NCBI GenBank assembly: GCA_033807775.1
Contig: CM066317.1
Span: 40,861,870-40,925,869 of the forward strand
Reading direction: 5' to 3'
Length of the DNA: 64,000 nucleotides
Source: Saussurea involucrata
Lineage: Eukaryota; Streptophyta; Magnoliopsida; Asterales; Asteraceae
Under the pieces are notes generated by a model. It saw only the letters and a program-made list of their open reading frames with translations. It was not told where the DNA came from and did no database searches. Below, one piece after another: positions 1 to 11,199 of this stretch (within the stretch, counting starts at the first letter, position 1; the number at the start of each line of letters is the position of its first letter). The translations under genes and the position numbers were made by a program.

Positions 1-640
1 TCATCAGCCACCTCGACCACCAGTGGACAGCCTAACCGTTCTACAACTCGGCCCAACCCCTCGCTAAGAGCGCGAGACACAATGAATGAGTAGCCCCGCT
101 ATCAAACATCAGCACAGCAGGCACCGAGTTTACTAAGAACGTACCTGTCACTACTTTGGGTGTAGCTTGTGCCTCCTCCACTCCCAGTTGATGAACTCTA
201 CCTCGAGCCGCCTCCATCACCGCAGCAAGTGAAACGTACTGCGCAGTACTCACGAACTCCCTGATCTCGGTACGTAACATATCCTTGTACCGCGTCATCT
301 TCATGTCCTCAGAAGCATCATGCTAAGAACAGAATAATGCCATTTCCATGAACCCTCGGTTCATCTCCTTTGTAGTCTTTGTAGACTGAGTGAGCTCCAG
401 GAACTCTTTAGCAATCCTCTCCATCTCTACTGGAGATACATACTCTGCACGGAACCGCACAACGAACGCCTCCCAGGTCAACGTAGTGCACTCACTAAGA
501 GTCAAAGCGGTAGCACACCAATCTTTCGCTCCGACTCGAAACAGATTCACCGCGAAGCGAACCTTCAAGTTCTCAGGACAACAAATCCTGCTATTTATGC
601 TCCCGCTCAACTCCTCGGGTTCCCCGTGACTTTCCCCGAC
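1..640 (-). pseudogene. Ty3/gypsy gag-protease remnant (chromovirus type), truncated at window edge
   Basis: Two minus-strand reading blocks. Block 610-323 carries a retrotransposon Gag capsid signature (residues around TWEAFVVRFRAEY and MERIAKEFLELTQ, ending in MEMALFC). Block 304-41 begins KMTRYKDMLRTEIREFVS, the end of the same Gag domain, then goes almost directly into a retropepsin motif, DSGATHS, near 120-100. In this family Gag normally has a CCHC knuckle between these parts; it is missing, so there is an internal deletion. A stop near 323 separates the blocks. Gag packages element RNA and the protease matures the polyprotein. RT and integrase would lie left of base 1. The protein is not functional as it stands. 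Confidence 0.85.
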
Positions 641-1330
641 TCGAGCACGGATCCTGTGCTTCAGATAGTAGGAGCTCTACTACTACCCTTCACACCTATC
701 CTTACTCGTTTCAAGTCCTGTCCAGGAGTGTCCAAGTAGTTTCTTACCCACAAATAAACACATATGCCCAATCCAGTAAATGCTAAAACTTTTCCTAGCT
801 CCCTAGAAAAGTCATATCACCCCACTACCCTTGCTAGGACGGAAACCCCACTAACCCTGACGAGTTGCCTCGTGAATGCACAGTCGTATACAGTGTAAAA
901 CCAGATAGACGTTCGAATAAGAGATTCTATCCTAGAACGGTTGGACTCAAACAAGAGCTGCGCAATAGAACTAAATCCAATATTCTAAGGCTATTCAGTT
1001 CCTACTGCATACAACCTAAAGTGCATTCGCTTAACAACCTATCAAAGCTAGCATGAGTTCCTATAAGCAAGTAACAAGCATACAGTACCATACAGTCCAC
1101 ATAAGCAATCTAGCATGCATACACTATGCCTATAAAGTGATAAATACACTAAGTTCCTTACCTTCCCAGTTGGCGTCGGCTGACTGTACACACTGCGCCC
1201 ACGATCACCGTTTCCCAAACGGGTTTTCTCTTTTCATTTAATTTTAAAAAAATTAGTAAAAGAATTTAAAGATCTCTTAGCCGCAACTTGAGACCAAACA
1301 CACCGAGATGTGCTTGATTCACTCAAGCTG
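641..1330 (-). other. 5' leader of the minus-strand gypsy element, no gene
   Basis: Between the gag start and the primer binding site. I see no reading frame with recognisable domains and no tandem structure; short frames here look like chance. It is interpreted as the untranslated leader only because of its position between gag and the primer site. Confidence 0.6.
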
Positions 1331-1343
1331 TGCTCTGATACCA
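1331..1343 (-). promoter_or_regulatory. Primer binding site, initiator-Met tRNA (gypsy, minus strand)
   Basis: Plus-strand TGCTCTGATACCA is the complement of TGGTATCAGAGCA, the plant retrotransposon primer site matching the 3' end of initiator tRNA-Met. It lies three bases from the LTR end at 1347, which fixes the orientation of the element as minus. Confidence 0.9.
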
Positions 1344-1346
1344 AGT

Positions 1347-3708
1347 TGTAACGTCCCAAAAATTACAAGGAAATTTAAAATTTTTAAAACATACATATCA
1401 TTATAAAACAACCATAATTTAGTAATTCACGTCTTAATTGAAATTAACATCGTTGACTCAAACCGTCAACAAAGTTTATGCAGCGGAAAATTACACAATT
1501 AAATTCAAAGGGTTCGAAAGTGAAAGTTTAACAATCTTTGATACTCCGCGCTTGATGTGTGTACGGTCACGCCCGACTGCCGCCCGCACCTGAAATAACA
1601 ACATATTGGGAAAGGGTAAGCTAAACGCTTAGTGAATCCAACCACACACGTAGGTAGCAACCCCACGCATATCGTCCCTATTCGCAAGTAGGTAACATCA
1701 CCATCACCACGAATATCAAACCACATAATGTTTATTATATAAGCACAAACCTCGGTCCCACCGAGTACACAAAATACATTAATGCAAGCTCAGTCCCACC
1801 GAGCCCTCGGTCCCACCGAGTAAAGATTGTTGTACTAGCTTAGTCCCACCAAGCCCTCGGTCCCACCGAGCCCCTCAGTCCCACCGAGGTGTACGCATGC
1901 ATAAATATTCCACATACGAATTTAACAAATCACAACCAGTTATCACATCCCAACTAGTTCATGTAAGCACATAAATACACGTAATAACACGTAACACAAA
2001 AGAACGACATACATGAAATTCCTAACTACGCGGTGAGAGAACTCACCTCAAGGCTAAGCAACGTGCTCACGAATCGCAACACCAACACGGCAATCTTCTT
2101 CACTTTCTCCCACCTAAATACGTATAAAAAGTCAAAGGAAAGTCCCGACCCATAACACGTTTACTAGCTTCCAAAAGCCTAAATATTCCAGCTTTTTATT
2201 AAAAGTTACGGGTCTGTTCGGGACCTGTTTTACCCCCTTAAAACTGATAAATACAGAAATTAAAATCCATAATTACGGAGTTCTAAGTCTTACGATTTCA
2301 GGGACGTATCGCACGCGTCCTAACGATTTTTCTATAATTTACTATGGATTTTACAAAAATGATTCGCAGAACAGCGAACACCCGGACCTTTCAGTACAAC
2401 ATGGCAACTTCGCCCTATCTATGGTCCGAACTGGTCTTTCCGCGAAACAGAGGAAACTTAATAGACTCCGAAACGAAACTTTTGGCACCAGTCCCATCCC
2501 AAACCGACATTCCAAGCAAACGTTATGCGTAAAACAAAACAGGGACAGAAAGCTGGAAGTTTTTCGGACCAGGCTGTATAAACAGCCCCATACGGCCCAG
2601 CTACAGGCCTAAACAGACTTTCGGCAAAACACGAAAAACTTTCCTGACTCGATTAGTGAACTTCGGCCACCGATTTCATTTCAATCCGAGCTACGAGTAA
2701 AAAGTTACGGCCACGACAAAACAGTGGCAGAAAATCGACATTCACATAAAATGACAAATCACCAAACTTGCGACCACTTTTTCACCTAGCTAGAGGCTGA
2801 ACCAGTTTTCCGCTAAAACACGGAAAACGTGACCGACCCCGTACTGGAACCGTGGGTACCAATTTCGTCTCAATCGGAGTTATGACGGGAAAGTTATGGC
2901 CGTCGCAAAAACAGTGACTGAACAATTATTCACATGAAATGACAATTATAAAGAAAACGACGGTTTTATCGAATCGGCTTAATCGATTAAGTCACGACTT
3001 AAAGGGCTCTATGGGCATTAACAGGACACAGCCACGCACCACCCACTGCCACCTCCGGCAGTGGTGGTCGCCGGTGGCGGCCGGCGGCGGTACTTCGACA
3101 AAACAACTACAACGAGCCGCAAACCACCGCGAACTCCCTACTCTCTCGATCACCTTACCGCATGCACATATCTTATTCACACCACCACCACCACCACCCG
3201 ACACCCAGCCACCACAGTGGCGGCGCACGGCGGCGGCGCTGCCGCTGCCCTTTCGCCGGAAACCAAAAACGGAAACAGAAAGTAACGAGAACCATACCTT
3301 ACAACGACGACCCGCAACCGTGCCTGCAACCCCTTCTTCTCGACCTCTCCGACAAGGGACGTTGACACCGATGGTTCTCCGGCGACCGTGGCGGCGTTTC
3401 TCCGGCGACCTCTCTCTCTCGCTTTTCTTCCTCTCTCGGCTTCTCACACTCACGAACACACTCACGGCAAAATGAAAACAATGGAGAAAAGCAAACAAAC
3501 AACAAAATGGGCTGTTTGTTGGTGCCATATGGAAACCGACGAGAAGAGGAAGAGGGGGGGGGGGGGGTCGGTCCCCCTTTCCTTGACCGTTCAACACTCC
3601 AACAACCTCCATTGTCCACATTTGGTCCCTAGGCTCAACACTTTGACACTTTTGGTCCCTGAATTTCTATAATATTGCAAAAGAGAGTAAGGTTTGCCAC
3701 ACATAACA
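1347..3708 (-). mobile_element. 5' LTR of the minus-strand gypsy element (right end tentative)
   Basis: The left end, TGTAACGTCCC at 1347, abuts the primer site, so on the minus strand the LTR ends in GGGACGTTACA. The right end is less sure: CACATAACA ending at 3708 would give a TG start on the minus strand, and copia coding sequence begins just beyond. No direct repeat can be checked because the partner LTR is outside the window. The interior holds a hairpin array (1750-1889), proline/arginine-rich chance frames (2939-3620) and a run of about twelve G near 3556. The order of short blocks near its left end (AAGCTAAACGC, TAGTGAAT) parallels the two solo LTRs further right, supporting the same broad gypsy family. 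Confidence 0.6.
1750..1889. repeat. Array of CTCGGTCCCACCGAG hairpin units in a gypsy LTR
   Basis: Six or seven copies of a 15-base unit, some with one base changed (CTCAGTCCCACCGAG, CTTAGTCCCACCAAG), partly back to back and partly spaced 20-40 bases apart. Each intact unit is a perfect inverted repeat: CTCGGT pairs with ACCGAG around CCC. Confidence 0.9.
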
Positions 3709-3721
3709 TTCAAGGTCCCCT

Positions 3722-4704
3722 TTGACAACTTCCGTTAAAGAGACTCACTTTAAAAATAAATACATTAAGAATTTTAAAAATCATACCGGGACACGGGTTT
3801 TACATGGAAAGCGCAAGACCAACCTCTACACCATTGACCTCGCAGCCCTGAAGACCGGTAACTCTGTCTGCCTGATGTCAAAGGCCAATTCTCAACAAGC
3901 ATGGATTTGGCATCGACGTCTATCGCACCTGAACTTCAAGAGTATCAACAAACTGGTGCTGGGCGGACACGTGAAAGGCATGCCCGACCTTCAATTCGTG
4001 AAGGACCGACACTGCGGGGCATGTGAAATGGGAAAGATGAAGCGAGTGACGCATAAGCCGAAGGCCGCTCCGAGAACGCCCCGGTCCCTCGAACTAATCC
4101 ATATGGATTTGTGTGGACCGATGCGTGTTCAGAGCATCAACAAGCGCAAGTATGTCCTGGTGATGGTGGATGATTTCTCACGCTACACATGGGTCAAGTT
4201 TCTACGCACGAAGGATGAAACCCTGGAGCTGATCATCAACCATTTGAAGACCATCCAACTGAACCTTCAAAGGAAAGTTCAGACTATCGGGACCGACAAC
4301 GGGACGGAGTTCAAGAATCAAACGGTGAACGACTACGTTACTTCAGTCGGTATCTCGTAAACCTTCTCGGCAGCACGCACTCCTCAACAAAACGGAGTGG
4401 TGGAAAGACGCAACCGTACCCTCGTCGAAGCTGCTCGCACGATGCTTTCTCAGTCCAAACTGCCTTTATTTCTGTGGGCCGACGCGGTGTCTACTGCATG
4501 TTACGCGCAAAACTGCTCCATTATCAACAAGTGGTTCAACAAGACGCCGTACGAGATCATGAACAACCGCGTTCCGAACATCAAGTACTTCCACGCGTTC
4601 GGATGCACGACTACGTCCTCAACGACAAAGATGATCTTGGCAAATTCAGCCCGAAGGCGGACGAAGGAGTTTTCATAGGATACTCCATGCAGGCTAAGGC
4701 GTAG
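3722..4704 (+). pseudogene. Copia element 1: GAG-pre-integrase and integrase fragment
   Basis: One frame holds the zinc-binding pre-integrase module (WHRRLSHLNF ... CGACEMGKMKR) and the start of the integrase core: DLCGP near 4110, DDFSRYTWVKF, then TDNGTEF near 4290 and QQNGVVERRNRTL near 4400, which hold the D,D,E catalytic residues. Integrase inserts the cDNA. A TAA stop at 4358-4360 and a frameshift near 4605 break the frame. Coding ends abruptly after FIGYSMQAKA at about 4704, so the integrase C-terminus, reverse transcriptase and RNase H are missing. The left junction is abrupt near 3780, where gypsy LTR meets copia coding. GC content is higher than in copia D. Confidence 0.9.
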
Positions 4705-5314
4705 ATTTCGCTTGTTTACACTCTTTTCAGGGGGGAGCACGGACAAGTATCAGGTAAGTTACTTCTACTGTTGAGGGGGAGTGTCACACACGTTTGTTAA
4801 AACTGGCAAAAGTTTTTTTGTGGATACAACAAGTGTGCATCTTTTCACTCTACGTGCACATTATGAAGAGGAGCATATAACTTTATGTTCATCATTTGAG
4901 GGGGAGCGACACAAATTATTTTCTTTAACTGTGTAAAAGTTTTTTTAAGTGTCAGTCTCTCCGTTGCACACAATTGCACAATCTGAGGGGGAGAAGAGAA
5001 ATCCCCATGCTCAGTTTGAGGGGGAGCGAGAGAAGGTTCTTTCAAAATCATAACAGTCCTATTTTTATTGAAAATTGGAAGAACATGGGCATTTTTCTCA
5101 TAAACACTACCTATTTCACGCACATAAAAGCACAAATCGACCGCAGATTGGGTCGATTCAGGGTTTCCGAAAACCCCATTTCGAGTCTATACGTATTCGA
5201 CTCCATTCCGTACTTTTTACACCGAATTTCATGCTTACACATGTTTTTATACGTACATCGATATCGATACAACTCTCAAATGCATGTTTGTGGTCATCTG
5301 TGGCCAGATTGGAA
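4705..5314 (+). other. pol/third-ORF spacer of copia 1 with repeated polypurine tracts
   Basis: No gene. Five GGGGGAG-type purine tracts occur at about 4731, 4774, 4901, 4985 and 5019, most preceded by TTTGA or CTGA. They look like copies of a plus-strand primer tract. Similar tracts occur between pol and the third ORF in copia C and D, so this is a family trait. Confidence 0.7.
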
Positions 5315-5645
5315 CGATCCGGATGTCGTCCGGATAGTTTTGAACTATCCGGACACATTTAAAATCATCCGGAAACCTTCATGGTCTAGATACTTTATCC
5401 GGACACCCACAACGTCCGGTAACCCTAGTTGTCCGGAAACCTAGTGGTTTCCGGTAAGTTCAACTATCCGGAGTATTGAGGTGGCCGGTAACCAAAGTCA
5501 TCCGGAAACTCTTATTTTATCCGGAAACCGAACTTGTCCGGTTTGCTACCTTGTCCGGAAACCTTGGTTGTCCGGATACCCTTGTCCGGATACTCTTGTT
5601 TGTCTGGATACTTTTGTCTCAAAGGGATTTTGTCTGGACATCTCT
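5315..5645 (+). repeat. CCGGA motif array upstream of third ORF (copia 1)
   Basis: At least fifteen TCCGG cores (TCCGGATAC, TCCGGAAAC, TCCGGTAAC, TCCGGACAC) spaced roughly 12-30 bases apart, degrading to TCTGGA at the right end. The same motif makes up the leader arrays of copia A, copia B and both pol-less copies, linking copia 1 to that family. Confidence 0.9.
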
Positions 5646-5783
5646 GTGTTCATTATTCCAGTACCTTGTTCTCTCACTGTCAGTCCTCAATCTGTCCTAG
5701 ATTGAGCCGATTATCGCACAGGTACGAACTGACGATTGTTCATCCCATTGATTACTATCATTGCTCTTTTTCAGGTATTCTAA

Positions 5784-8700
5784 ATGGCGGATCAGGAGCA
5801 ACAACAGCCCCAAGAGCAAATTCCTCCTCAAGAGGAATTTATAGACGAAGCAGCCGATAATGCTTTGGTCCACCCTGACCATGGCATTGAGATGGAAGCC
5901 AACAATCATCAGTTGGATGCCGCTGAGTTTCGACCACAACACCGTGTGGTCGTGGACATTTTACTAGGTCACCCTCTCCGTGAGGCCCTCACTGCGACAA
6001 CCGACGTCCCCGTATTATATGTATATCAAGTATAGCTCTCTGCCCAAGTCGTCACGGCTGCCAATACTCAAACCATCACGGCGCGGATCGACAACCACCC
6101 TTTCACGCTCACACCTGACCCCTTCCGCCGTCTACTATCACTACCCGAGGCCACCACCGACGGACACCAACAATACGACCCCGCGGTCAATGACGCAACG
6201 CTGTGTGCTCAAGTGCGCGCACTCGGATACAACCACGCAATCGACCGACCATCAGCCTTCAACCGAAAATATCTTGCGTCCATATGGTACACTCTGTTCA
6301 CGATTCTAAACAGATGTCTATCATCCAGGTGGAGGGGAATAGACCAGTGCACAACCGACTTCCTACGTCTATTCCATGTGGTTTGCTACAACAGGCACAT
6401 TGACTTCGCGATGATCATCTAGGGCGAAATGGTTCAGGCTATTCGTCAAATTGGCGGGTCAAAGCAGAAGAAATTTCTACCTTATCCACGGTTCCTCTCA
6501 CTGGCCGTCAGACATCACATGGACGCGAATCCAGCAATACCGCGACGCATAAACCATCCTGTATGTCCTCCCTTTCATTTGCAATACCTTGTGATCCGCA
6601 ACCCATCTGACGCCAGAGCCATGCCCTTACCTGAAGCCCTACTGGCACATGCGGACCCCAATGCACCGAGTGTGTTAGAGTATAGGAGAGAGATAGCTGC
6701 TCCCATGGTCTAGCCAGAGCCGGAGGGATCTCCCCAGGGAGATAGACCCGAGAGACGTGAGGGTCCGAGGACGAGAGGAGGTAGAGTCCGGGCAGCTGGG
6801 GCTCCCAGACGGGGTGTGTTGAGATTACATGGGAGGGGAACAGGCGTAGGCGGTGAATTGGATACGCGAGCCAGTACTACCTAATCCACCCAAGCCGGTA
6901 CAAGCCAACAACCTCCTATTCCCATCACCCGAACGACGACCGAGAGACTGGAACGTCGTCTAGACCAATGCTTCACCGTGACCCGGAGCCATACATATCT
7001 GACCCTTCACCAACCAGACAGGTTGAAGATGTGGAATCTGACTCCACCGAATCCGATATGGACCGTGCCATTCGTGCATCCTTAATACCTACCCGTATCG
7101 GACCAAACCCAGAGTTGACCGAAGGAATCCCATCTGACTCACCCACAACCCCTCTAATCCCTACTACCTAGCCTGATACGGGAGACATAAGGAGAGAGGA
7201 GGGTGTATTAGTTGAAGAATTGGAACATGTGAGACAGAGGGAATTGAGATCGAAAGCGAATCATGAAAGATTAAGTCGTAAAAATAAAGAGGCTTCTAAG
7301 CACCCCAAACCAGCGTCATCTAAGTAGCCACATCTGCTATCCCGTCCCATCCGTTGGGACGGGGTATTGAAGAAGTCGTCGTGGACCTAGCGGGGCAACT
7401 GCACAACCTCCCAAGCCACTTATCCGTCTCTCAAAAGACGGATGTTTCACTTTTGCACGGGGATTTAGCACAAAATCTACCGGTCTCTCAATCAGAGAGT
7501 ACTGGTATGGAAATAAGAGACCAACAACCCCCAGTCTCGACTTCTTTGGATGCACTTTTGAGTCTAGAGCCATTTGCTAATGTTATTTCTTCAGCTAGGA
7601 CATAAGATGAGGCAACGAACATCGATGCTCTTCGTGACTCGATCGGAACTTCCGTAGTGTCTCCGCCTTTAAGCGGAATGCGAGGATCGGAAGGAAATCC
7701 TACAACGGACACAGAATCACCAACCGTGAACGTAGGTGGCTCTGCCTCTAAGGTAGATGCCTCAACGGGTGCTCTAAGTGACCCCAAAGTTATTTTACCC
7801 AACTTTGTGTCAAAGGGATATCTGGACGGCGCCCTAAAGGTTGTCCATGAGGCCATGGAGCAGCGATTCACCAACGAGCTCGATAAACTGAAAAGCTTGA
7901 TCAAAGGAAAGGAGAAAGTAGTCGAAGCTGAAACCGCACCAACACCTCCACCGGCTCCTGTTCAGCCAAATTACTCGGTGGAAATCTTAAAGACTATGCA
8001 CCTCGCTCAGCTGCTCCAACACACTGACACCGACGCCTCCACCGAAGCAGACCTGATCTCTGTTCTACGATCCCAGGTATCTGCTCCTTCGTCATCCATC
8101 ACCACAAGAATGGATCAGCTTGACACGACTCTCAAGGATGTTCAGCAAGCCCTAACCACCTTGACCGAGAGAGTCGCCTCAATGGAAGAAACCTACAAAA
8201 GTCAAGCCGGCGGTCTAAAGCGAAGACACGATGATAAGGATGATCAGGATGATCCTGATCACCGTGAGGGGGAGAATAAAAGACTACGATTAGCCGAGAC
8301 CGCCCCGATCCTTACTAAAACTACTGTGGTTCAACCGGAACCATCAATTGCGGCAACTGCAACCGAAGACGCACCCGAAGCCCAGTTGAGCTTAGTCGAG
8401 ATGGTCATAGATATGGACATCTCCGACGACGAAGACCCAACGGTTGAAAATCCTGAGGGAGAAACACAGGAATTGGTCACATATGACGCATCAGATAAGC
8501 CTGCACTCAATCTGATTGATCCAGACACCGAGATCGACCCGGAGACCAAAAATGCATGGTACGAAAAAGCCGCCAGTGCGATAAATCTCCAGGTAAACCT
8601 GATCTTTCCTACTGATGAAGACAACAACGTTGACTACGACCAGTTTCTGCTGCAAAACCTATATGGTACACCCGTTCACACTGCTCAGGTCGCCGAAACT

Positions 8701-9666
8701 TCTACGATACCCGAAACTTCAACTGCTGCAAATCCGACATCTCCTCAACAACCAACGGCTTCTGATCATACTCCTCCTCCACTGCAACAAATCCGATGGG
8801 AGAAGATCATGATCCTCATTCTTCACCTAGAGGAATCTCTGAAGAAGTTGTACGTTCACAGGTTACGCCCTATCGAGCCTTCATTTTGCCTTGGGATTTC
8901 CAGCTCCGACCCGGAATACCAAAGCCAGTACTTAAACGCCATGAAGCGGTGTCTTCCAGTTAGCCAAGTCCGAACGAAGCACAAGATCACCGAAGTGCTC
9001 AACGTACAAATAGGTAGAATTCTTAAAGTTATGTTTCCCGTATTCACCGTCCGACGAGAAGACGGAAATGAATGGAGATTTTCCGAAGCTGACTTCAAGA
9101 AACTTAGACCGTTCGACTTCCAAGCTATACTGAAAGACCTTCGAACCAAAACCATTTGACCGCTGCATGTAACCAAAGCGCTTGAAGTTGTTCGTCGATT
9201 CCTAATTCAGACAATTATGATGTCATATCTTACAGACTTCCAAATGGCAATCGAGAACAGAGCAAAGAAGGTAAACCTGCTGAAACTGAATCTGAAAGCG
9301 CCCGAACTGAAGATGTATCCCGAGAACGCACTACTTCTAGAACCAGAATTTGGGATAGTCTACATCAACGACCAGAAAGAAAAGAGGTTCCTTCGCTTCA
9401 GTCAGGTCGACGGATTCTGCGATGGTACGCTCCTCAAAGTCAAAGATGCTCTTCACAACATCATCACTTACGAATCCGAAAATCAAAAGGTATCGTATGA
9501 TCCGAACTCGAATGAGACAACCGCACTAGAATCCTTAGAAGTGATAGAAGACCGCATCGACTACCGTCGAGCCATCAGAATGTTCGAGATCCACTTTGCG
9601 CTTCGAAAGAGATACGTCGAGAACTGGCGTGGACTCGAACTTCAATTCAAAGGGGGAGATTGTTAG
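5784..9666 (+). pseudogene. Copia 1 third ORF (downstream of pol), broken
   Basis: A large accessory reading frame between pol and the 3' LTR. The start ATG at 5784 follows the CCGGA array. The N-terminal domain holds GHPLREALTATTDVP and later RYLASIWYTLF-like and MPLPEALLAH blocks shared with copia D. A linker follows, then a coiled-coil-prone part (about 8100-8200), a basic KRRHD patch with DPDHREGE (8218-8270), an acidic stretch, and a C-terminal domain (VFTVRRED, SYLTDFQMAIE, FGIVYIND, CDGTLLKVKDAL). Stops occur at 6033, 6420, 6711, 7603 and 9157, with frameshifts near 6900 and 7200-7350. The final stop TAG (9664-9666) lies inside the first six bases of the 3' LTR. Function is unknown; SIRE-type env-like ORFs hold the same position, but I see no signal peptide or clear membrane anchor. 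Confidence 0.85.
9649..9660 (+). promoter_or_regulatory. Polypurine tract of copia 1
   Basis: AAAGGGGGAGAT directly abuts the TG start of the 3' LTR at 9661. Plus-strand DNA synthesis in LTR elements is primed from such a tract. The tract also codes for the last residues of the third ORF. Confidence 0.85.
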
Positions 9667-9940
9667 GGTCAAATCAGGTTGAATAGAAGTTCAAGGACTT
9701 AATTGTTAATTAATCATATTTGAGCCTTTAGAGTGTAAACGGGCCATGGGCTTGTTGCCATGGGCCCATAGTATATAATGTTTATTAGCTTAGAATTAAG
9801 CTAGTTGTCATTTTTACTTTCTCAAGCTTATTGTAAACTCTCTCATATTGAAAGTGAATTGGATGACCATTGGAAATCATACTGTCTTGTTCTACATCTA
9901 TTGATTTCTATTGATTCGTTGAACTGATCTGGAACTCACA
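9661..9940 (+). mobile_element. 3' LTR of copia 1 (280 bp)
   Basis: Begins TGTTAGGGTC straight after the polypurine tract and ends GGAACTCACA. A TATATAAT box lies near 9772-9779. The sequence to the right (GATAGGACTTCC) matches, in reverse complement, the interior of the pol-less copia copy near 26496-26505, so this LTR was inserted into another copy of that element. The 5' LTR is absent, so the expected GATAG direct repeat cannot be confirmed. Confidence 0.85.
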
Positions 9941-10592
9941 GATAGGACTTCCAATTATCACTGAAGTAAAATTTTAAAAATTATTTCTCAAACTGTTCCG
10001 GCAATATCACGAAGATATGCAATTGGAATCACTAAGACTCGTGCATGTGTGAAAGAAATAAATTATATTTGTTTGGCTCAAAAATTGATTTAACTTGGGA
10101 CGCAAGTTATAGATCAATTGACACAGTGATGAGAATATGAAGTTCGGAGACCGAGCTGATGTCATCCTTTCTCAATATCTAAGACCTCCGAGTGAGGAAT
10201 AGATAGATTATGTGCAAAATCTCCGTGCATTTATGAAACAAGCATCTTTTGTGAGATACTTGAGTGGCTGGGTGGGATGACACGAGTTATCGACACTGGG
10301 TCCATGTTTGTTTCAATATTCATCTCCAAAGAATGTGAATGAATAGATTATGTGGTTACCGGATAACTGATTCGGTTTGATAAGGACCAATAATTCTTTT
10401 AAGTCCCGTCACATCCTCACCATTTTTCTTTTCTCTCCAAACTCGTCTATGCATCTAGACCTCTCACTGATGTCTATTAATTGGATGTGTTTCTTGGGTA
10501 GGTCCTTCCGGTTCTGGATAGACCATAGAAACGATATAAGCCCTAACACTCCTTTAATGAACCAAATAAATTACTGAAGTACACATTGAAGT
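9941..10592 (-). other. 3' noncoding tail of the minus pol-less copia copy
   Basis: No gene is supported. In reverse complement it is clearly homologous to 25892-26505. The short frame at 10377-10577 is not conserved between the two copies. I see no LTR boundary here. Confidence 0.6.
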
Positions 10593-10755
10593 ACGAGTCC
10601 TGAACTGATTTGTCCAGAAGTCAAAATATATAAGAACGAGTCCTGATCTGAGATGATCAGAAGTCATATAAAATAAGTCCGATTTCTGATCTGAGGTAAT
10701 CAGAAGTCAACAAAAATGAAGTCCGAGTTCTGATCTGAGGTAATCAGAAGTCATT
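10593..10755 (-). repeat. Tandem GACTTCTGA...TCAGAACTCG units (3' tail of pol-less copia)
   Basis: Four units about 43 bases apart, each of the type CTGATCTGAGGTAATCAGAAGTC on the plus strand, which is partly self-complementary (TTCTGAT against ATCAGAA). Two more diverged units lie at the matching place in the plus copy (25770-25860). Confidence 0.85.
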
Positions 10756-11199
10756 AAAATGATGATGAATATCAAAGAACAAAGTCAAGCGCGAACTAGA
10801 ATAACTCAAAAATCAGACAAAGAATAGAAATTTTAATTGTGAAGAACAAGTCACAATTATTATATCAGAGAAGAAGTGAATCATTAGCAATAAATGACGA
10901 ACTTTGAAACACAAGTAGGAATTCAAGCGAGTGTATTTCCATCAAAAAATCAACAAGTATATAAGACATGGAAATACTAAGTCAAGAAAATATAACACGC
11001 GGCATTCATGGAACTTAACATTGGAGAATAACAAACACAAGTAAGTTATCCAGAATGAATTACCACGGTTCTTTGAATTCACTGAAAAGTTCATGTATAT
11101 GTCAAATACCTGATGTTCCCCCTCAAAATTGGCGTAACCTTTTATTGTTGTCATGTGAAATATTCTGAATTGTGTTACACATGACATTCCTGCAAAACA
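10756..11199 (-). other. Post-gag noncoding segment of the minus pol-less copia copy
   Basis: No gene. It holds a CCCCCTC run (GAGGGGG on the minus strand) near 11118, and its sequence runs parallel to 25378-25770 of the plus copy. Interpreted as the equivalent of the pol/third-ORF spacer, joined directly to gag. Confidence 0.6.

Noticed and set aside
3556..3567. Run of about twelve G as a quadruplex or polypurine tract
   Set aside because: A single homopolymer with no LTR start after it; may also be of uncertain length in the assembly.
2939..3621. Overlapping frames of up to 209 codons on both strands, Pro/Arg/Gly-rich
   Set aside because: They lie within a GC-rich gypsy LTR, overlap on opposite strands, have low complexity and match no domain I know; chance frames.
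5075..5860. Several overlapping plus frames around the CCGGA array before the copia 1 third ORF
   Set aside because: Repeat-derived; none resembles the sequence at the same place in copia C or D.
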